The position numbers and the translations under genes were made by a program. Shown here in pieces: positions 34,177-42,274 of a stretch of DNA of 64,000 nucleotides (the first letter of the stretch is position 1; every line of letters starts with the position of its first letter). Source of the DNA: Burkholderiaceae bacterium (GTDB lineage Bacteria > Pseudomonadota > Gammaproteobacteria > Burkholderiales > Burkholderiaceae_C); contig JACKLJ010000005.1 in the NCBI GenBank assembly GCA_024235955.1, forward strand, positions 103,152 to 167,151, given 5' to 3'. The notes beneath the pieces are model-generated. The model was not told the DNA's origin and did no database searches. It saw only the letters and a list, made by a program, of their open reading frames with translations.

Positions 34177-34695
34177 GATCAGGTTTCCTTTTCAATGCAG
34201 CGAAGCCACTCAATGGATAAGGCTTCTTGGGGTTCAGAGTCCGTGTCAGGTCTGGCCCGGGCTCGCCGCGGTGCTGTCTGGTTTGGCCGGGGGGGCTTGT
34301 CAGCAGCACCGTGAGACGTACTTTGCGCCTGGGCAGGGGTTTAAAAAAGCAGGCACATCGAACAAGACTGTTTCGGATATGGAATGAATTGAGTACTTCG
34401 GCCGCCGCCCGGCTGGATGTTGGCCTCGTCGCACGGCGCTACCGCCCCAAGCCGATCCGTCGCCTCGTGCGGCCGGCTGGGCCAATCTTCCGGCGATGCG
34501 GTCAGACCGGTCCGGCGGCGCGCCGCAGCACCGCGCGGTGCGGGGGAAGCGCCACAAATTCATCCCCGATGTTGCGTTTGACGCGCAAGTGGCCGTCAGA
34601 ACTGCGACTTTTGGCTAGCGAACGGTTACTATTTGATGCCAAACGACGCCGGCGGCACGGCTGCCGTGCGCCCAGACCCGGGTGAGGAAGTGCTC
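34177..34695. other. Gene-free stretch, about 520 bp
   Basis: It separates the divergent DUF4148 gene and the repeat-protein gene. It is less GC-rich in parts (TTTAAAAAAGC, GGTTACTATTTG) and must hold promoters for both, but I cannot fix a convincing -35/-10 pair. No conserved ORF or RNA recognised. Confidence 0.5.
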
Positions 34696-37236
34696 ATGAA
34701 AACCGCCACACAGGCCCCGTCCGCCCCGCGCCGCGCCAGGCGCGCGCTTCTCGTGTCCAGCGCCGCCGGTGCCGCCGGCACCGCTTTCTGCAGCGCGCTG
34801 CTGCTGGCCGCGCCCGCCGCCCATGCCGGCATGGTGACCGACCAGCACGGCAACGTCGGCTACGACACCGCGCAGGAATGCGATGCCGCCGTGCTGGCCG
34901 GCACCGCGCGCTTCTACCAGCCGGTGACCACGCGCCGCGCGGTGCGCAAGGCGGGCGAGGCATCGGTGCGGCCGATCCGCCTGTCGGAGCTGGCCTCTGC
35001 CAGTGCGCAGGCCGCCGCGCAGGGCTACAGCGCCGCCGACTACAGCCGCGGCGCCTGCGACCTGGGCATCCGCCACGTGCAGGGCCGCTACGACATCACG
35101 CCCGAGCTGGTGGGCAAGTACGTGCCCTTCAGCCCCGACATGCGCCTGAACCTGTTCAGCGACGCTGCCGGCCAGCCGGTGCGCGTGACCATGGGCCAGT
35201 GCGACAACGGCTTCTCCGGCAACCTGCCGCGCCCGGTGCCCGCCGCGCCGGTACCCAAGGTGGTGGCGCAGGCCGTGCCCAACCAGTGCCTGGCCACCAT
35301 CCTGATCCCGGCCCGGTTCGAGACCCGTACCGAGCAGATCCTCAAGACCCCCGCCACCCGGCGCGAGGAACTGGTGCCCGCCACCTACAAGACGGTGACC
35401 GAGCAGGTGCTGGTCAGCCCCGAGATGAGCCGCCAGGTGCCGGTGCCGGCCGAGCTGCGCACCGTGGCCGAGGACGTGGTGGTGCGCCCCGCCGGCACGC
35501 GCGACGAGCCGGTGCCGCCCACCTTCAAGACCCGCACCGAGCAGGTCGAGACGCAGACCGCCACCACCCGCGTCGAAGTCGTGCCCGCCACCTACAAGAC
35601 CGTGATGCAGAAGGTGGAGGACGTGCCCGCCCACACCATCCGCAGCGTCATTCCCGCCGAGTTCAAGAACGTGGAAGAGCGCGTGATGATCGCCGCCGCC
35701 ACCACGCGCACCGAGACCGTTCCCGCCACCTACCGCACCGAGGTCGAGCGCATCCTGGTGCGGCCGGAGGTCACGCAGTACGTGCCCGTCACCCTGCCCA
35801 TGAGGGGCGTGCCCGAGCAGCGCCTGCTCCAGGCCGCCGGCGTGCGCGCCCAGGCCATGCCGGCGGTGATGCGCACCGTGGTCGAGCCCGTGGAGGTGCG
35901 CGCCGCCACCGTGCAGAAGCAGGAGGTGCCAGCCGCCTACGAGATCGTGACCGAGCAGGTCAAGGTCAGCGAGCCCTACCGCGAATGGCGGCGCGGCCGT
36001 GCCTGGGTCGGCCAGGCCATCGACGTGGTGCCGCTGCGCGGCTTCGTGGTCGACGCCACCGGCCAGTTCCGCGGCTACAAGGTGGAAGGCCGCACCAAGG
36101 TCGCGGCAGCCGCCGGCGGCCCCTCGCGCGGCATCATCGACACCGGCATCACCCCGGCCGACAACGCCCAGCTCGAAGACGACGTGATGTGCCTGGTGGA
36201 GATCCCGGCGCAGTACCAGACCGTGACGCGCAAGGTGCTCAAGGCGCCGGCCACCACCACCGACATCGCCGTGCCGGCGGAGTACAGGAACATCGCCAAG
36301 CAGGTCGTCGTGCGCGACGCCGGCGTGCGCCTGGTACCCGAGCCGGCCCGCTACCACACCGTCTGGCGCCAGGAAGTCGATCTGGACAAGGCGCGCGAGC
36401 TGGGCTTCCAGATCGCCGCCAACGGCGAGGTCACCCACGGCCCCGGCGGCGAGCCGCTGGCCCGCGCCTCGGCCGTGGCCGGCCAGCCCGGCGTGGCCAT
36501 CGACCGCGCCCTGGCGCCCGACACCTACGTGCGCGCCGTCAGGATCGCCGCCGAATACCGCAACGTGAACCGCTACGTGATCGACCAGCCGGCCACCGTG
36601 CGCGTGATCGACGTGCCTGCCGCCTGGCGCACCATCGTGCGCCGCGTGGAAGTGGCGCCCGCGCGGGTGGAAGACGTGGCCGTGCCCGCCACCTACAAGA
36701 CCGTGCCCACGCGCGTGGTGGATACGCCCGAGCGCACCCGCGTGGTGGCCGTGCCGGCCGAACACCAGGCCGTCACCTACCGCGAGCTCGACACCCCCGC
36801 CGCCCTGCGCCCGGTGTCCGTGCCGGCGCTGGTGCAGCGCATCGAGCACCAGGAAGTCGCCAGGGCCGCCAGCGTGCGCGACGAGGTGGTGCCCGCCGTC
36901 TACCGCACCGAAACCCGCCAGGTGATCGACCAGCCGGCCAGCACCCACTGGGTGGACGTGCCGGCCGAGTACGAGACCATCACCCGCCAGGTCAAGGTGG
37001 CCGAGGCGCGCGAGGTGCAGCGCGAGGTCATGTGCGAGACCAACGCCGCGCCCGACCGCATCATGGCCGTGCAGCACGCGCTGCAGGGCGCCGGCTTCAA
37101 CCCCGGCCCGGTGAACGGCGTGCTGGCGCAGGAAACGCTCAACGCCGTGGCGCGCTACCAGCAGGCCCGCGGCCTGCCGGTGAACGGCTACCTGGACATC
37201 GACACCGTGCGCGCGCTGGGCGTGGCGCCCAACTGA
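34696..37236 (+). CDS. Exported protein of about twenty 23-residue repeats with C-terminal peptidoglycan-binding domain
   Basis: An 846-residue protein with a signal peptide (cleaved after AAHA). After a 180-residue N-terminal region come tandem units of exactly 23 residues with consensus VPATYKTVTEQVLVxPAxTR, about ten from residue 204 and about ten more from residue 503, split by a non-repeat segment with WRRGRAWVGQAIDVVPLRG. Residues 787-846 are a PG_binding_1 domain (AVQHALQGAGFNPGPVNG, ARYQQARGLP). The unit alternates like beta strands and may stack into a fibre or solenoid anchored to peptidoglycan. No enzyme motif seen. ATG 34696 follows GAGGAAG. Next gene is a CsgG-like lipoprotein. 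Confidence 0.75.
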   Translation: MKTATQAPSAPRRARRALLVSSAAGAAGTAFCSALLLAAPAAHAGMVTDQHGNVGYDTAQECDAAVLAGTARFYQPVTTRRAVRKAGEASVRPIRLSELASASAQAAAQGYSAADYSRGACDLGIRHVQGRYDITPELVGKYVPFSPDMRLNLFSDAAGQPVRVTMGQCDNGFSGNLPRPVPAAPVPKVVAQAVPNQCLATILIPARFETRTEQILKTPATRREELVPATYKTVTEQVLVSPEMSRQVPVPAELRTVAEDVVVRPAGTRDEPVPPTFKTRTEQVETQTATTRVEVVPATYKTVMQKVEDVPAHTIRSVIPAEFKNVEERVMIAAATTRTETVPATYRTEVERILVRPEVTQYVPVTLPMRGVPEQRLLQAAGVRAQAMPAVMRTVVEPVEVRAATVQKQEVPAAYEIVTEQVKVSEPYREWRRGRAWVGQAIDVVPLRGFVVDATGQFRGYKVEGRTKVAAAAGGPSRGIIDTGITPADNAQLEDDVMCLVEIPAQYQTVTRKVLKAPATTTDIAVPAEYRNIAKQVVVRDAGVRLVPEPARYHTVWRQEVDLDKARELGFQIAANGEVTHGPGGEPLARASAVAGQPGVAIDRALAPDTYVRAVRIAAEYRNVNRYVIDQPATVRVIDVPAAWRTIVRRVEVAPARVEDVAVPATYKTVPTRVVDTPERTRVVAVPAEHQAVTYRELDTPAALRPVSVPALVQRIEHQEVARAASVRDEVVPAVYRTETRQVIDQPASTHWVDVPAEYETITRQVKVAEAREVQREVMCETNAAPDRIMAVQHALQGAGFNPGPVNGVLAQETLNAVARYQQARGLPVNGYLDIDTVRALGVAPN
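35305..37030 (+). repeat. 69-bp tandem coding repeats
   Basis: Units beginning at codons for VPA/IPA recur every 69 bp, exactly in register from 35305 to at least 35926, and again from 36202 to about 37030. DNA copies differ, so the periodicity is kept at protein level. Confidence 0.8.
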
Positions 37237-37603
37237 GCCAGCTGTGGCGGTTGGCGCGTGGCGCCGGCATACGCATGCCCGGCGTCAGAATGCTACTGAT
37301 TTTCTAGCTGCCTGCGCCCGCCACACAAGGGCCGGAGCCCCAAAAGGCTTGAAAAATCCGGCGCCTGCCAGGTGCTGCCGCCTGGTGCCCAGCACCTTCG
37401 GGCTACGCCGAACGATGTAGGCGCCGGCGCCGGAATTCCCACCCGGCGCGTCTATGATCGCCGGGTGCCGGCCCTGGGGCCAGTGCGAGGAGCGGTGCGC
37501 CGCCCCCCCTGCGAAAGTCGGGTTGCGGCGCGTCTTGGGTTGTTGCAGCATCGCGCAACCCGCGTCAGGTGAGGTCGCGGTGCACAAAGATGGAGAGAAG
37601 TTG
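37237..37603. other. Gene-free stretch with a family A repeat
   Basis: Contains family A copy 7 at 37289-37357 (TTTTCTAGCTGCCTGCGCCC, CCGGAGCCCCAAAAGGCTTG). The rest is GC-rich with small inverted repeats (GCGCCGGCGCC) and leads to the CsgG-like gene, which therefore probably has its own promoter. Confidence 0.6.
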
Positions 37604-38659
37604 ATGTCCAGGAACAAGATGGTCGCCGTGGCGGCCGCGTGCGCCGCCATGCTGCTGGCGGGTTGCGAAACCACCGACATGAAGATGGGCTCGGCCGAGT
37701 CCAAGACCGTGGCCACCGGCAGCGCCGCCGGCAGCGCCACCTCCGGCGCGTCCGACCAGCTCGAGCGCTGCCCCGCGCCGCTGGGCACCGTGTCGCTGAT
37801 CGAGAACGAAAGCGCCGGCTGGTACACCATCCTGCGCAACGAATACCGCCTGCCGCCCACGGCCAACCTGCTGCGCCTGCTGATCCAGCAATCCAACTGC
37901 TTCGTGGTGGTCGAGCGCGGTGCCGGCGGCATGCGCGCCATGAGCCGCGAGCGCGAGCTGCAGCAGTCGGGCGAAATGCGCGGCGGCAGCAACTTCGGCA
38001 AGGGCCAGATGGTGGCGTCCGACTACGGCCTCACGCCCGAGATCATCTTCTCCAGCCGCGATTCCGGTGGCATCGGCGGCGCCCTGGGCGGCCTGATCGG
38101 CGGCGGCCGCGGCCGCGCCGTGGCGGCCATCGGCGCCGGCACGCAGACGCGCGAGGCCAGCGCCCTGCTCACGCTCATCGACAACCGCTCCAGCGTGCAG
38201 GTGGCAGCCTCTGAAGGCAGCGCCTCCAAGACCGACTTCGCCGGTTTCGGCAGCCTGTTCGGCGTCGGCGGTGCCGGCGGCCTGGGCGGCTACCAGAACA
38301 CGCCGCAGGGCAAGGTCATCACCGCCGCCTTCATGGACGCCTACAACCAGATGGTGCGCAGCCTGCGCAACTACCGCGCCCAGAGCGTGCAGGGCCAGGG
38401 CCTGGGCGGCGGCGGCCGGCTGGGCGTGGACGGCGGCGCCGCACCCTCGCGCACCTACGTGCCCGGCCAGGGCGGCAACACCATGTCGGTGGCCGAGGCG
38501 CAGCAGCGCCTGAACGAGCTGGGCTACAACGTCGGCACGCCCGACGGCGGCATGGGCCCGCGCACCGCGTCCGGCCTGCGCTCCTTCCAGCGCGCCAACG
38601 GCCTGCCCGCCACCGGCCGGCTCGACCCCGCCACCATGGACGCGCTGGCGCACCGCTGA
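37604..38659 (+). CDS. CsgG-like outer-membrane lipoprotein fused to a peptidoglycan-binding domain
   Basis: A 351-residue lipoprotein (lipobox LLAGC, Cys21). Residues about 45-280 resemble CsgG/HfaB: RLLIQQSNCFVVVERG, a glycine-rich segment GGIGGALGGLIGGGRGR, SALLTLIDNRSS and KVITAAFMDAYNQMVRSLRN. CsgG forms the curli secretion pore. Residues about 295-351 are a PG_binding_1 domain (AEAQQRLNELGYNVGTPDG, LRSFQRANGLPATGRLD), a fusion not found in curli CsgG. It lies 370 bp after the repeat-protein gene, which has the same C-terminal domain. ATG 37604 with GGAGAGAAG upstream. Confidence 0.78.
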   Translation: MSRNKMVAVAAACAAMLLAGCETTDMKMGSAESKTVATGSAAGSATSGASDQLERCPAPLGTVSLIENESAGWYTILRNEYRLPPTANLLRLLIQQSNCFVVVERGAGGMRAMSRERELQQSGEMRGGSNFGKGQMVASDYGLTPEIIFSSRDSGGIGGALGGLIGGGRGRAVAAIGAGTQTREASALLTLIDNRSSVQVAASEGSASKTDFAGFGSLFGVGGAGGLGGYQNTPQGKVITAAFMDAYNQMVRSLRNYRAQSVQGQGLGGGGRLGVDGGAAPSRTYVPGQGGNTMSVAEAQQRLNELGYNVGTPDGGMGPRTASGLRSFQRANGLPATGRLDPATMDALAHR

Positions 38660-38743
38660 CGTTCCGCGCCGGCCCGCGCCGGCGCTGCTCCACGGCGCGG
38701 CCCGGTTGCGGCGCCGCGCCGATCGCGGCACACTGGCCGCGCC

Positions 38744-39193
38744 ATGACCCTCCTGCCCGGACGCGCCGCGCAGTTGCAGCAGATGCCGCTCTTCGGCGGC
38801 CTGACCGAGTCCGCGCTCGGCGTGCTGCTGGACGATTCGCGCGAAATCGCCGTGCCGGCCGGCGCCTTCTTCTTCCGCGAGGGCGACCCGGGCGAATCGC
38901 TCTACGTGCTGGATGCCGGCGAGGTGGAACTCACCAAGACCACCCAAACCGGCCCCGTCGTGCTGGCCCGCCTGCAGGCCGGCGACTGCTTTGGCGAGAT
39001 GGCGGTGATCGACCTCTCCCCGCGCAGCGCCAGCGCCCAGGCGCTGCTGGCCACGCGCGCGCTGGAGCTTTCGATGAACGGGCTGCACGCCCTCTACCAG
39101 CAGGACGTCGAGCAGTTCGCCCTGGTGCAGATGAACATGGCCCGCGAACTCAGCCGCCGCCTGCGCAAGCTGGGTGACCGGCTGCGGGGGTGA
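38744..39193 (+). CDS. Single-domain cyclic-nucleotide-binding protein
   Basis: A 149-residue protein made of one cNMP-binding domain: FFREGDPGESLYVLDAGEVE and the phosphate-binding cassette GDCFGEMAVIDLSPRSASAQ, with the conserved Glu and Arg-Ser. There is no helix-turn-helix, so it is not a Crp-type regulator by itself. It follows the CsgG-like gene by 84 bases and may control or sense for that system. Otherwise unknown. Confidence 0.82.
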   Translation: MTLLPGRAAQLQQMPLFGGLTESALGVLLDDSREIAVPAGAFFFREGDPGESLYVLDAGEVELTKTTQTGPVVLARLQAGDCFGEMAVIDLSPRSASAQALLATRALELSMNGLHALYQQDVEQFALVQMNMARELSRRLRKLGDRLRG

Positions 39194-39212
39194 GGCGCGG
39201 CTGCTGCACTTG

Positions 39213-39278
39213 AGGGTGTTTTGGGGCGCCAGCCCTTGATTGACGGGCGCAGACAGCTACAAATTCAGTAGCTTGACC
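39213..39278 (-). repeat. Dispersed repeat family A, copy 8
   Basis: Minus strand reads TACTGAATTTGTAGCTGTCT, GCGCCCGTCA, AGGGCTGGCGCCCCAAAACA. It marks the left edge of the accessory region. Confidence 0.7.
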
Positions 39279-39440
39279 AAATCGGTGGTGCGGCCATTAC
39301 CCGGTGCTTGCTGTGCCGACAGCCAAGCCTGGCACCAGCTCCAACTTGCTTTTCGCGCCGGATAACGTTGGAGCCAACTGGGCCGACGCTGCGCCAAGCC
39401 GTGGCGGCCCGGCTGAGCAAGGGGTCAACCCGCATTCGCC
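39279..39440. other. Cassette-end/attC-like remnant, no gene
   Basis: Between the repeat and the SnoaL-like gene. It has short inverted repeats and CAAC/GTTG core-like pairs (for example CCAACGTTAT on the minus strand), which could be a degenerate attC of the SnoaL cassette. I cannot define its ends. Confidence 0.25.
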
Positions 39441-39827
39441 TCAGGCCGACTCCACGATCTTCCAGTAGGAGTCCTTGCGAATCACCTTTCCGCCACGGAA
39501 CTCGTAGTGATCGCACCCACGGACTTTGACCTGCTCTCCGCCCGGCCTGGTACCTGTCAGGAGCCACTCGGACGCGACCATGTTGAGGTATCCCCAATGG
39601 CGATCCTCGCCGTAGTGAACATCCGGAAGACCCCTGAAGCGTCCGGCCAGACCCTCCCTCACCGCCGCGCGCCCGACAAACCGCGTGCCCCAAGGATCTG
39701 GCCCACGAGGCATGTCAAGCGTGCAGTCGTCGGCGAAGAAGCTCATGACTTTGTCGAGGTCATGGGCATTGAACGCCTCGAGGATGGCCTTCGCCGTTTG
39801 CACGGCATCGAATGGGTGTTCAGGCAT
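39441..39827 (-). CDS. SnoaL-like (NTF2 fold) protein, probable integron cassette gene
   Basis: A 128-residue small NTF2-fold protein: AILEAFNAHDLDKVMSFFADDCTLDMPRG is the standard SnoaL-like start, with FVGRAAVREGLAGRF and a C-terminal VRGCDHYEFRGGKVIRKDSYW. Members are isomerases, hydrolases or non-enzymatic; no assignment possible. ATG 39827 has AAGGAG upstream. It has the same orientation as the other cassettes, and an attC-core-like ACCCAAC/GTCAGCC sequence lies just upstream (39860-39880). Confidence 0.8.
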   Translation of the reverse strand: MPEHPFDAVQTAKAILEAFNAHDLDKVMSFFADDCTLDMPRGPDPWGTRFVGRAAVREGLAGRFRGLPDVHYGEDRHWGYLNMVASEWLLTGTRPGGEQVKVRGCDHYEFRGGKVIRKDSYWKIVESA

Positions 39828-39871
39828 CGGGGCATTCTCCTTGCCGCGCGGCACCAAGCGTTGGGTGTGCG

Positions 39872-41168
39872 GGCTGACGAATGAAAGGGACTTCCCCGTC
39901 CCGCTTCACCCGTGCATTTGCGGGGTCCGGCAACCAGATGCCACGATGGGAAGTGCGAACTCTCATCAACTCACTCGTTTGTTGGAAGGGGAAGTCCATG
40001 GCAATCGTATCCGTTGGCATCGATCTGGCAAAGAACGTCTTTGCCGTTCACGGCGTGGATGATTCGGGCAAGGCTGCGCTGGTGCGCCCGAACGTCTCTC
40101 GCGCCAAGCTCCTGGACCTCATCGCCTCGCTGCCGCCGTGCCTGATCGGCATGGAGGCCTGCTCCGGTGCCCACCACTGGGCGCGCGAGTTTGTCAAGTT
40201 CGGCCACACCGTGCGCCTGATGGCGCCCAAGTTCGTCATTCCCTACCGCCTCTCGGGCAAGCGCGGCAAGAACGACGCGGCTGACGCCGCCGCCATCTGC
40301 GAAGCCGTCACCCGCCCCAACATGCGCTTCGTGCCGGTCAAGAGCATCGACCAGCAGGGCCAGCTGCTCGTGCATCGCGCCCGCCAGGGCTTCGTCGAGC
40401 AGCGCACCGCCACGCTCAACCGCATCCGCGGCTTGCTCTCGGAGCTGGGCATCGTGTTGCCGCTCAAGGCCGCCGTCGTGCGCCGTGAGGCCCTGGCATG
40501 TCTGGAAGACCTGCCCGGCTGGGCCAACACCGTGATCGGCGATCTGCTCAGTGAAGTCAGCCGGCTCGATGAACGCATCGCCCAGTACGACCAGCACATC
40601 CGCTCTATGGCCCGCCAAAGCGCCGCGGCGCAGCGCCTGATGCAGCTGCCAGGCGTGGGCGAGACCACCGCCACCGCGCTCTTGAGCACCATCGGCAACG
40701 GACGCGACTTCAAGTGTGGTCGTCAACTGTGTGCCTGGTTGGGCCTGGTGCCCGGGCAGTACAGCTCGGGCGGCAAGCAGCGCCTGGGCCGTGTCACCAA
40801 GGCCGGTGACCCGTACCTGCGCAGCCTGCTGGTGCTCGGCGCACGGGCGGTGCTGGCCGCCGCCAAGAACAAGAGCGATGCGATCAGCCGCTGGGCCACT
40901 GCGCTGGCGCAGCGGCGCGGCTACTGGAAGGCCGTGGTCGCCATCGCCGCCAAGAACGCCCGAATGTGCTGGGCCGTTCTCGCTCGGGGCGAAGACTTCC
41001 GGCTGCCGGCCTGACTGAACGACAGCGCAAGACAGAACCACAGAAAGATTTCCACCACCGCGTGCAGCCAGCGTTGATGAGTCAGGGTTGGACCTGCGCG
41101 GGGCGTGACCGTTTAACTCAAGGAGTCCAGGGCCGGCGGCAATGCTGGCCATCCTCGGCTAACGAATG
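39872..41168 (+). mobile_element. IS110-family (IS1111-like) insertion sequence, limits approximate
   Basis: About 1.3 kb around an IS110-type transposase. Both sides show nearly the same 12-mer: GGCTGACGAATG (39872-39883) and GGCTAACGAATG (41157-41168), which on the minus strand contain attC-core sequence (GTTAGCC/GTCAGCC). IS1111 relatives are known to insert into integron attC sites and leave no classical target duplication. Exact ends are not resolved. Confidence 0.65.
39998..41014 (+). CDS. IS110/IS1111-family transposase (DEDD)
   Basis: A 338-residue transposase. VSVGIDLAKNVFAVHGVD has the first Asp of the DEDD RuvC-like domain, GMEACSGAHHWAREF the Glu, and KRGKNDAADAAAICEAV the two Asp. 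The C-terminal transposase_20 domain contains LMQLPGVGETTATALLSTIG and LCAWLGLVPGQYSSGGKQRLG with the conserved Ser. ATG 39998 follows GGAAGGGGAAG. Appears intact. Confidence 0.95.
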   Translation: MAIVSVGIDLAKNVFAVHGVDDSGKAALVRPNVSRAKLLDLIASLPPCLIGMEACSGAHHWAREFVKFGHTVRLMAPKFVIPYRLSGKRGKNDAADAAAICEAVTRPNMRFVPVKSIDQQGQLLVHRARQGFVEQRTATLNRIRGLLSELGIVLPLKAAVVRREALACLEDLPGWANTVIGDLLSEVSRLDERIAQYDQHIRSMARQSAAAQRLMQLPGVGETTATALLSTIGNGRDFKCGRQLCAWLGLVPGQYSSGGKQRLGRVTKAGDPYLRSLLVLGARAVLAAAKNKSDAISRWATALAQRRGYWKAVVAIAAKNARMCWAVLARGEDFRLPA

Positions 41169-41560
41169 GGTCCCCCGCGCGCGTCTTTCATCAGGGTCCG
41201 CTGCGAACCAACGCAGCATCGATGACCGTTTGTAGTTTCGCTGTCCGCATCCCTTGCTCGTTGAGCAACAAGGGCTGGGCGCTGAGGTTGGAAATCGAAC
41301 ACCGTCAAAACATTCCGTGATCCATCGCTTCGCGATGCATCACGGTTGGATCGGTGTTTGACTTTCGGGGGGAAGCCCTTGTAGCCCAGGTTAACCGGCG
41401 CCGGAAGCCGAAGGCTGGAGGGCACCAACATAGGTCATGAAAATGCCGAAGGCATGGCCTATGTTGGCGTCCGCGTTGAACCTACAGTTAGGCTGGGGCG
41501 CGTAGCCACGGCATTGCACTTGAATTTTTCTTATTCCCCATACGCTGGCCTGAATTTTCA
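41169..41560. other. Cassette-end region with hairpins, no gene
   Basis: AT-richer than flanks. It holds a long imperfect hairpin (41299-41358: AACACCG ... CGGTGTT enclosing CCGTGATCCATCG/CGATGCATCACGG), typical of the folded strand of attC, and the probable attC at 41389-41493. It may be a gene-less cassette or a rearranged cassette end. No convincing ORF. Confidence 0.45.
41389..41493 (-). other. Probable attC site of the unknown-protein cassette
   Basis: On the minus strand it begins with the core GCCTAAC (41493-41487) followed by TGTAGGTTCAACGCGGACGC, then an inverted pair CCAACATAGG/CCTATGTTGG, and ends near GTTAACC (41395-41389). The right half fits attC well, the left half poorly, so it may be degenerate or recombinant. 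Confidence 0.5.
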
Positions 41561-42181
41561 CTACTTTTGTTCTCTCCAGTCATTGCCCCATCCTTCCCTT
41601 GAGTTCGAGTCGTCACTGCTAATCATGACCGAGCTTGGTTCGGCAACGATTCCAAGTTTTTCCTCGTATTCCTTGATCCTTGCTCTCAATTCTGCTGTAG
41701 TCCGGCGGTGTTGCTCGGTAGCAGTTTTCAGGCGCGATTCGGCTTGCTCCACTAGCTTCCACGCGGATCGATGCGCTGTGTTCAGTCGACTGACATCCTC
41801 ACCCAGGGCCTCAGCTTGTAGCGTTGCTTGGTGCACTTGGTTGCGTAGATGAGAAGCTGCCTCGAAGGCTTCCTCCGCGGCGACGGCTTGGGTGTACATG
41901 AGCCATATTCGGTGAAAGTGGGTCGTCGGTGGACGTTGTCCTGCCACGACTTGCACGAATAGGCTCTCTTTCTCGCTCCTTGCCTCCACTGTGCCTCGTG
42001 AAAGCGCATATGCGTGCACGCCCCAACGTGCCAATTGGGCGAGGTCACTCTCCGAGAAGAGGTGTGGGAAATGAGGGAGTCCTCGCAAGTCAAACTTGGA
42101 GCCTTCAACTGTCGGAGGATCTTCGCCAGAGCTGATTTCTCGGGCATCACTCTGCCTGTCGTTCGAGATTAGCTGATTCAT
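41561..42181 (-). CDS. Integron cassette protein of unknown function, coiled-coil C-terminus
   Basis: I do not recognise this 206-residue protein. Residues 1-30 are polar. Residues 30-100 form a compact domain with FDLRGLPHFPHLFSESDLAQ and WGVHAYALSRGTVEARSEKE. Residues 105-180 are heptad-rich helices (RNQVHQATLQAEALGEDVSR, ESRLKTATEQHRRTTAELRA), likely a coiled coil. No signal peptide. GC content is clearly below the chromosome average. It starts 34 bases after the attC of the first cassette, the usual cassette spacing. Confidence 0.75.
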   Translation of the reverse strand: MNQLISNDRQSDAREISSGEDPPTVEGSKFDLRGLPHFPHLFSESDLAQLARWGVHAYALSRGTVEARSEKESLFVQVVAGQRPPTTHFHRIWLMYTQAVAAEEAFEAASHLRNQVHQATLQAEALGEDVSRLNTAHRSAWKLVEQAESRLKTATEQHRRTTAELRARIKEYEEKLGIVAEPSSVMISSDDSNSREGWGNDWREQK

Positions 42182-42214
42182 GATGCTGTGATCGGTCGTG
42201 AGTTTGTCTCGCAG

Positions 42215-42274
42215 GCCTAACGTCTGAATTAAGCCGCGCCGCGAAGCGGCGTCGGCTTGAATGAATTGTTAGCC
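42215..42274 (-). other. attC site (59-base-element type), 60 bp
   Basis: Minus strand: core GGCTAAC, then AATTCATTCAAGCCGACGCC, loop GCTTCGCGGC, GCGGCTTAATTCAGAC, core GTTAGGC. The arms pair with an offset base, as attC requires. It closely resembles the attC of aadA-type resistance cassettes. The GNAT stop codon lies inside the first core. Confidence 0.92.

Noticed and set aside
35305..37030. CRISPR-like or VNTR array from the 69-bp periodicity
   Set aside because: There are no spacers and no identical DNA repeats; the period is a protein repeat in one open frame.
34615..37077. 820-codon minus-strand His/Gly-rich frame opposite the 23-residue repeat protein
   Set aside because: Its composition follows from the repeated sense strand. 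There is no start signal or domain, and the sense gene has a signal peptide and a peptidoglycan-binding domain.
41159..41431. 90-codon minus-strand ORF between the IS element and the cassette gene
   Set aside because: It overlaps attC-like hairpins, has no domain or ribosome site, and is best read as cassette-end sequence.
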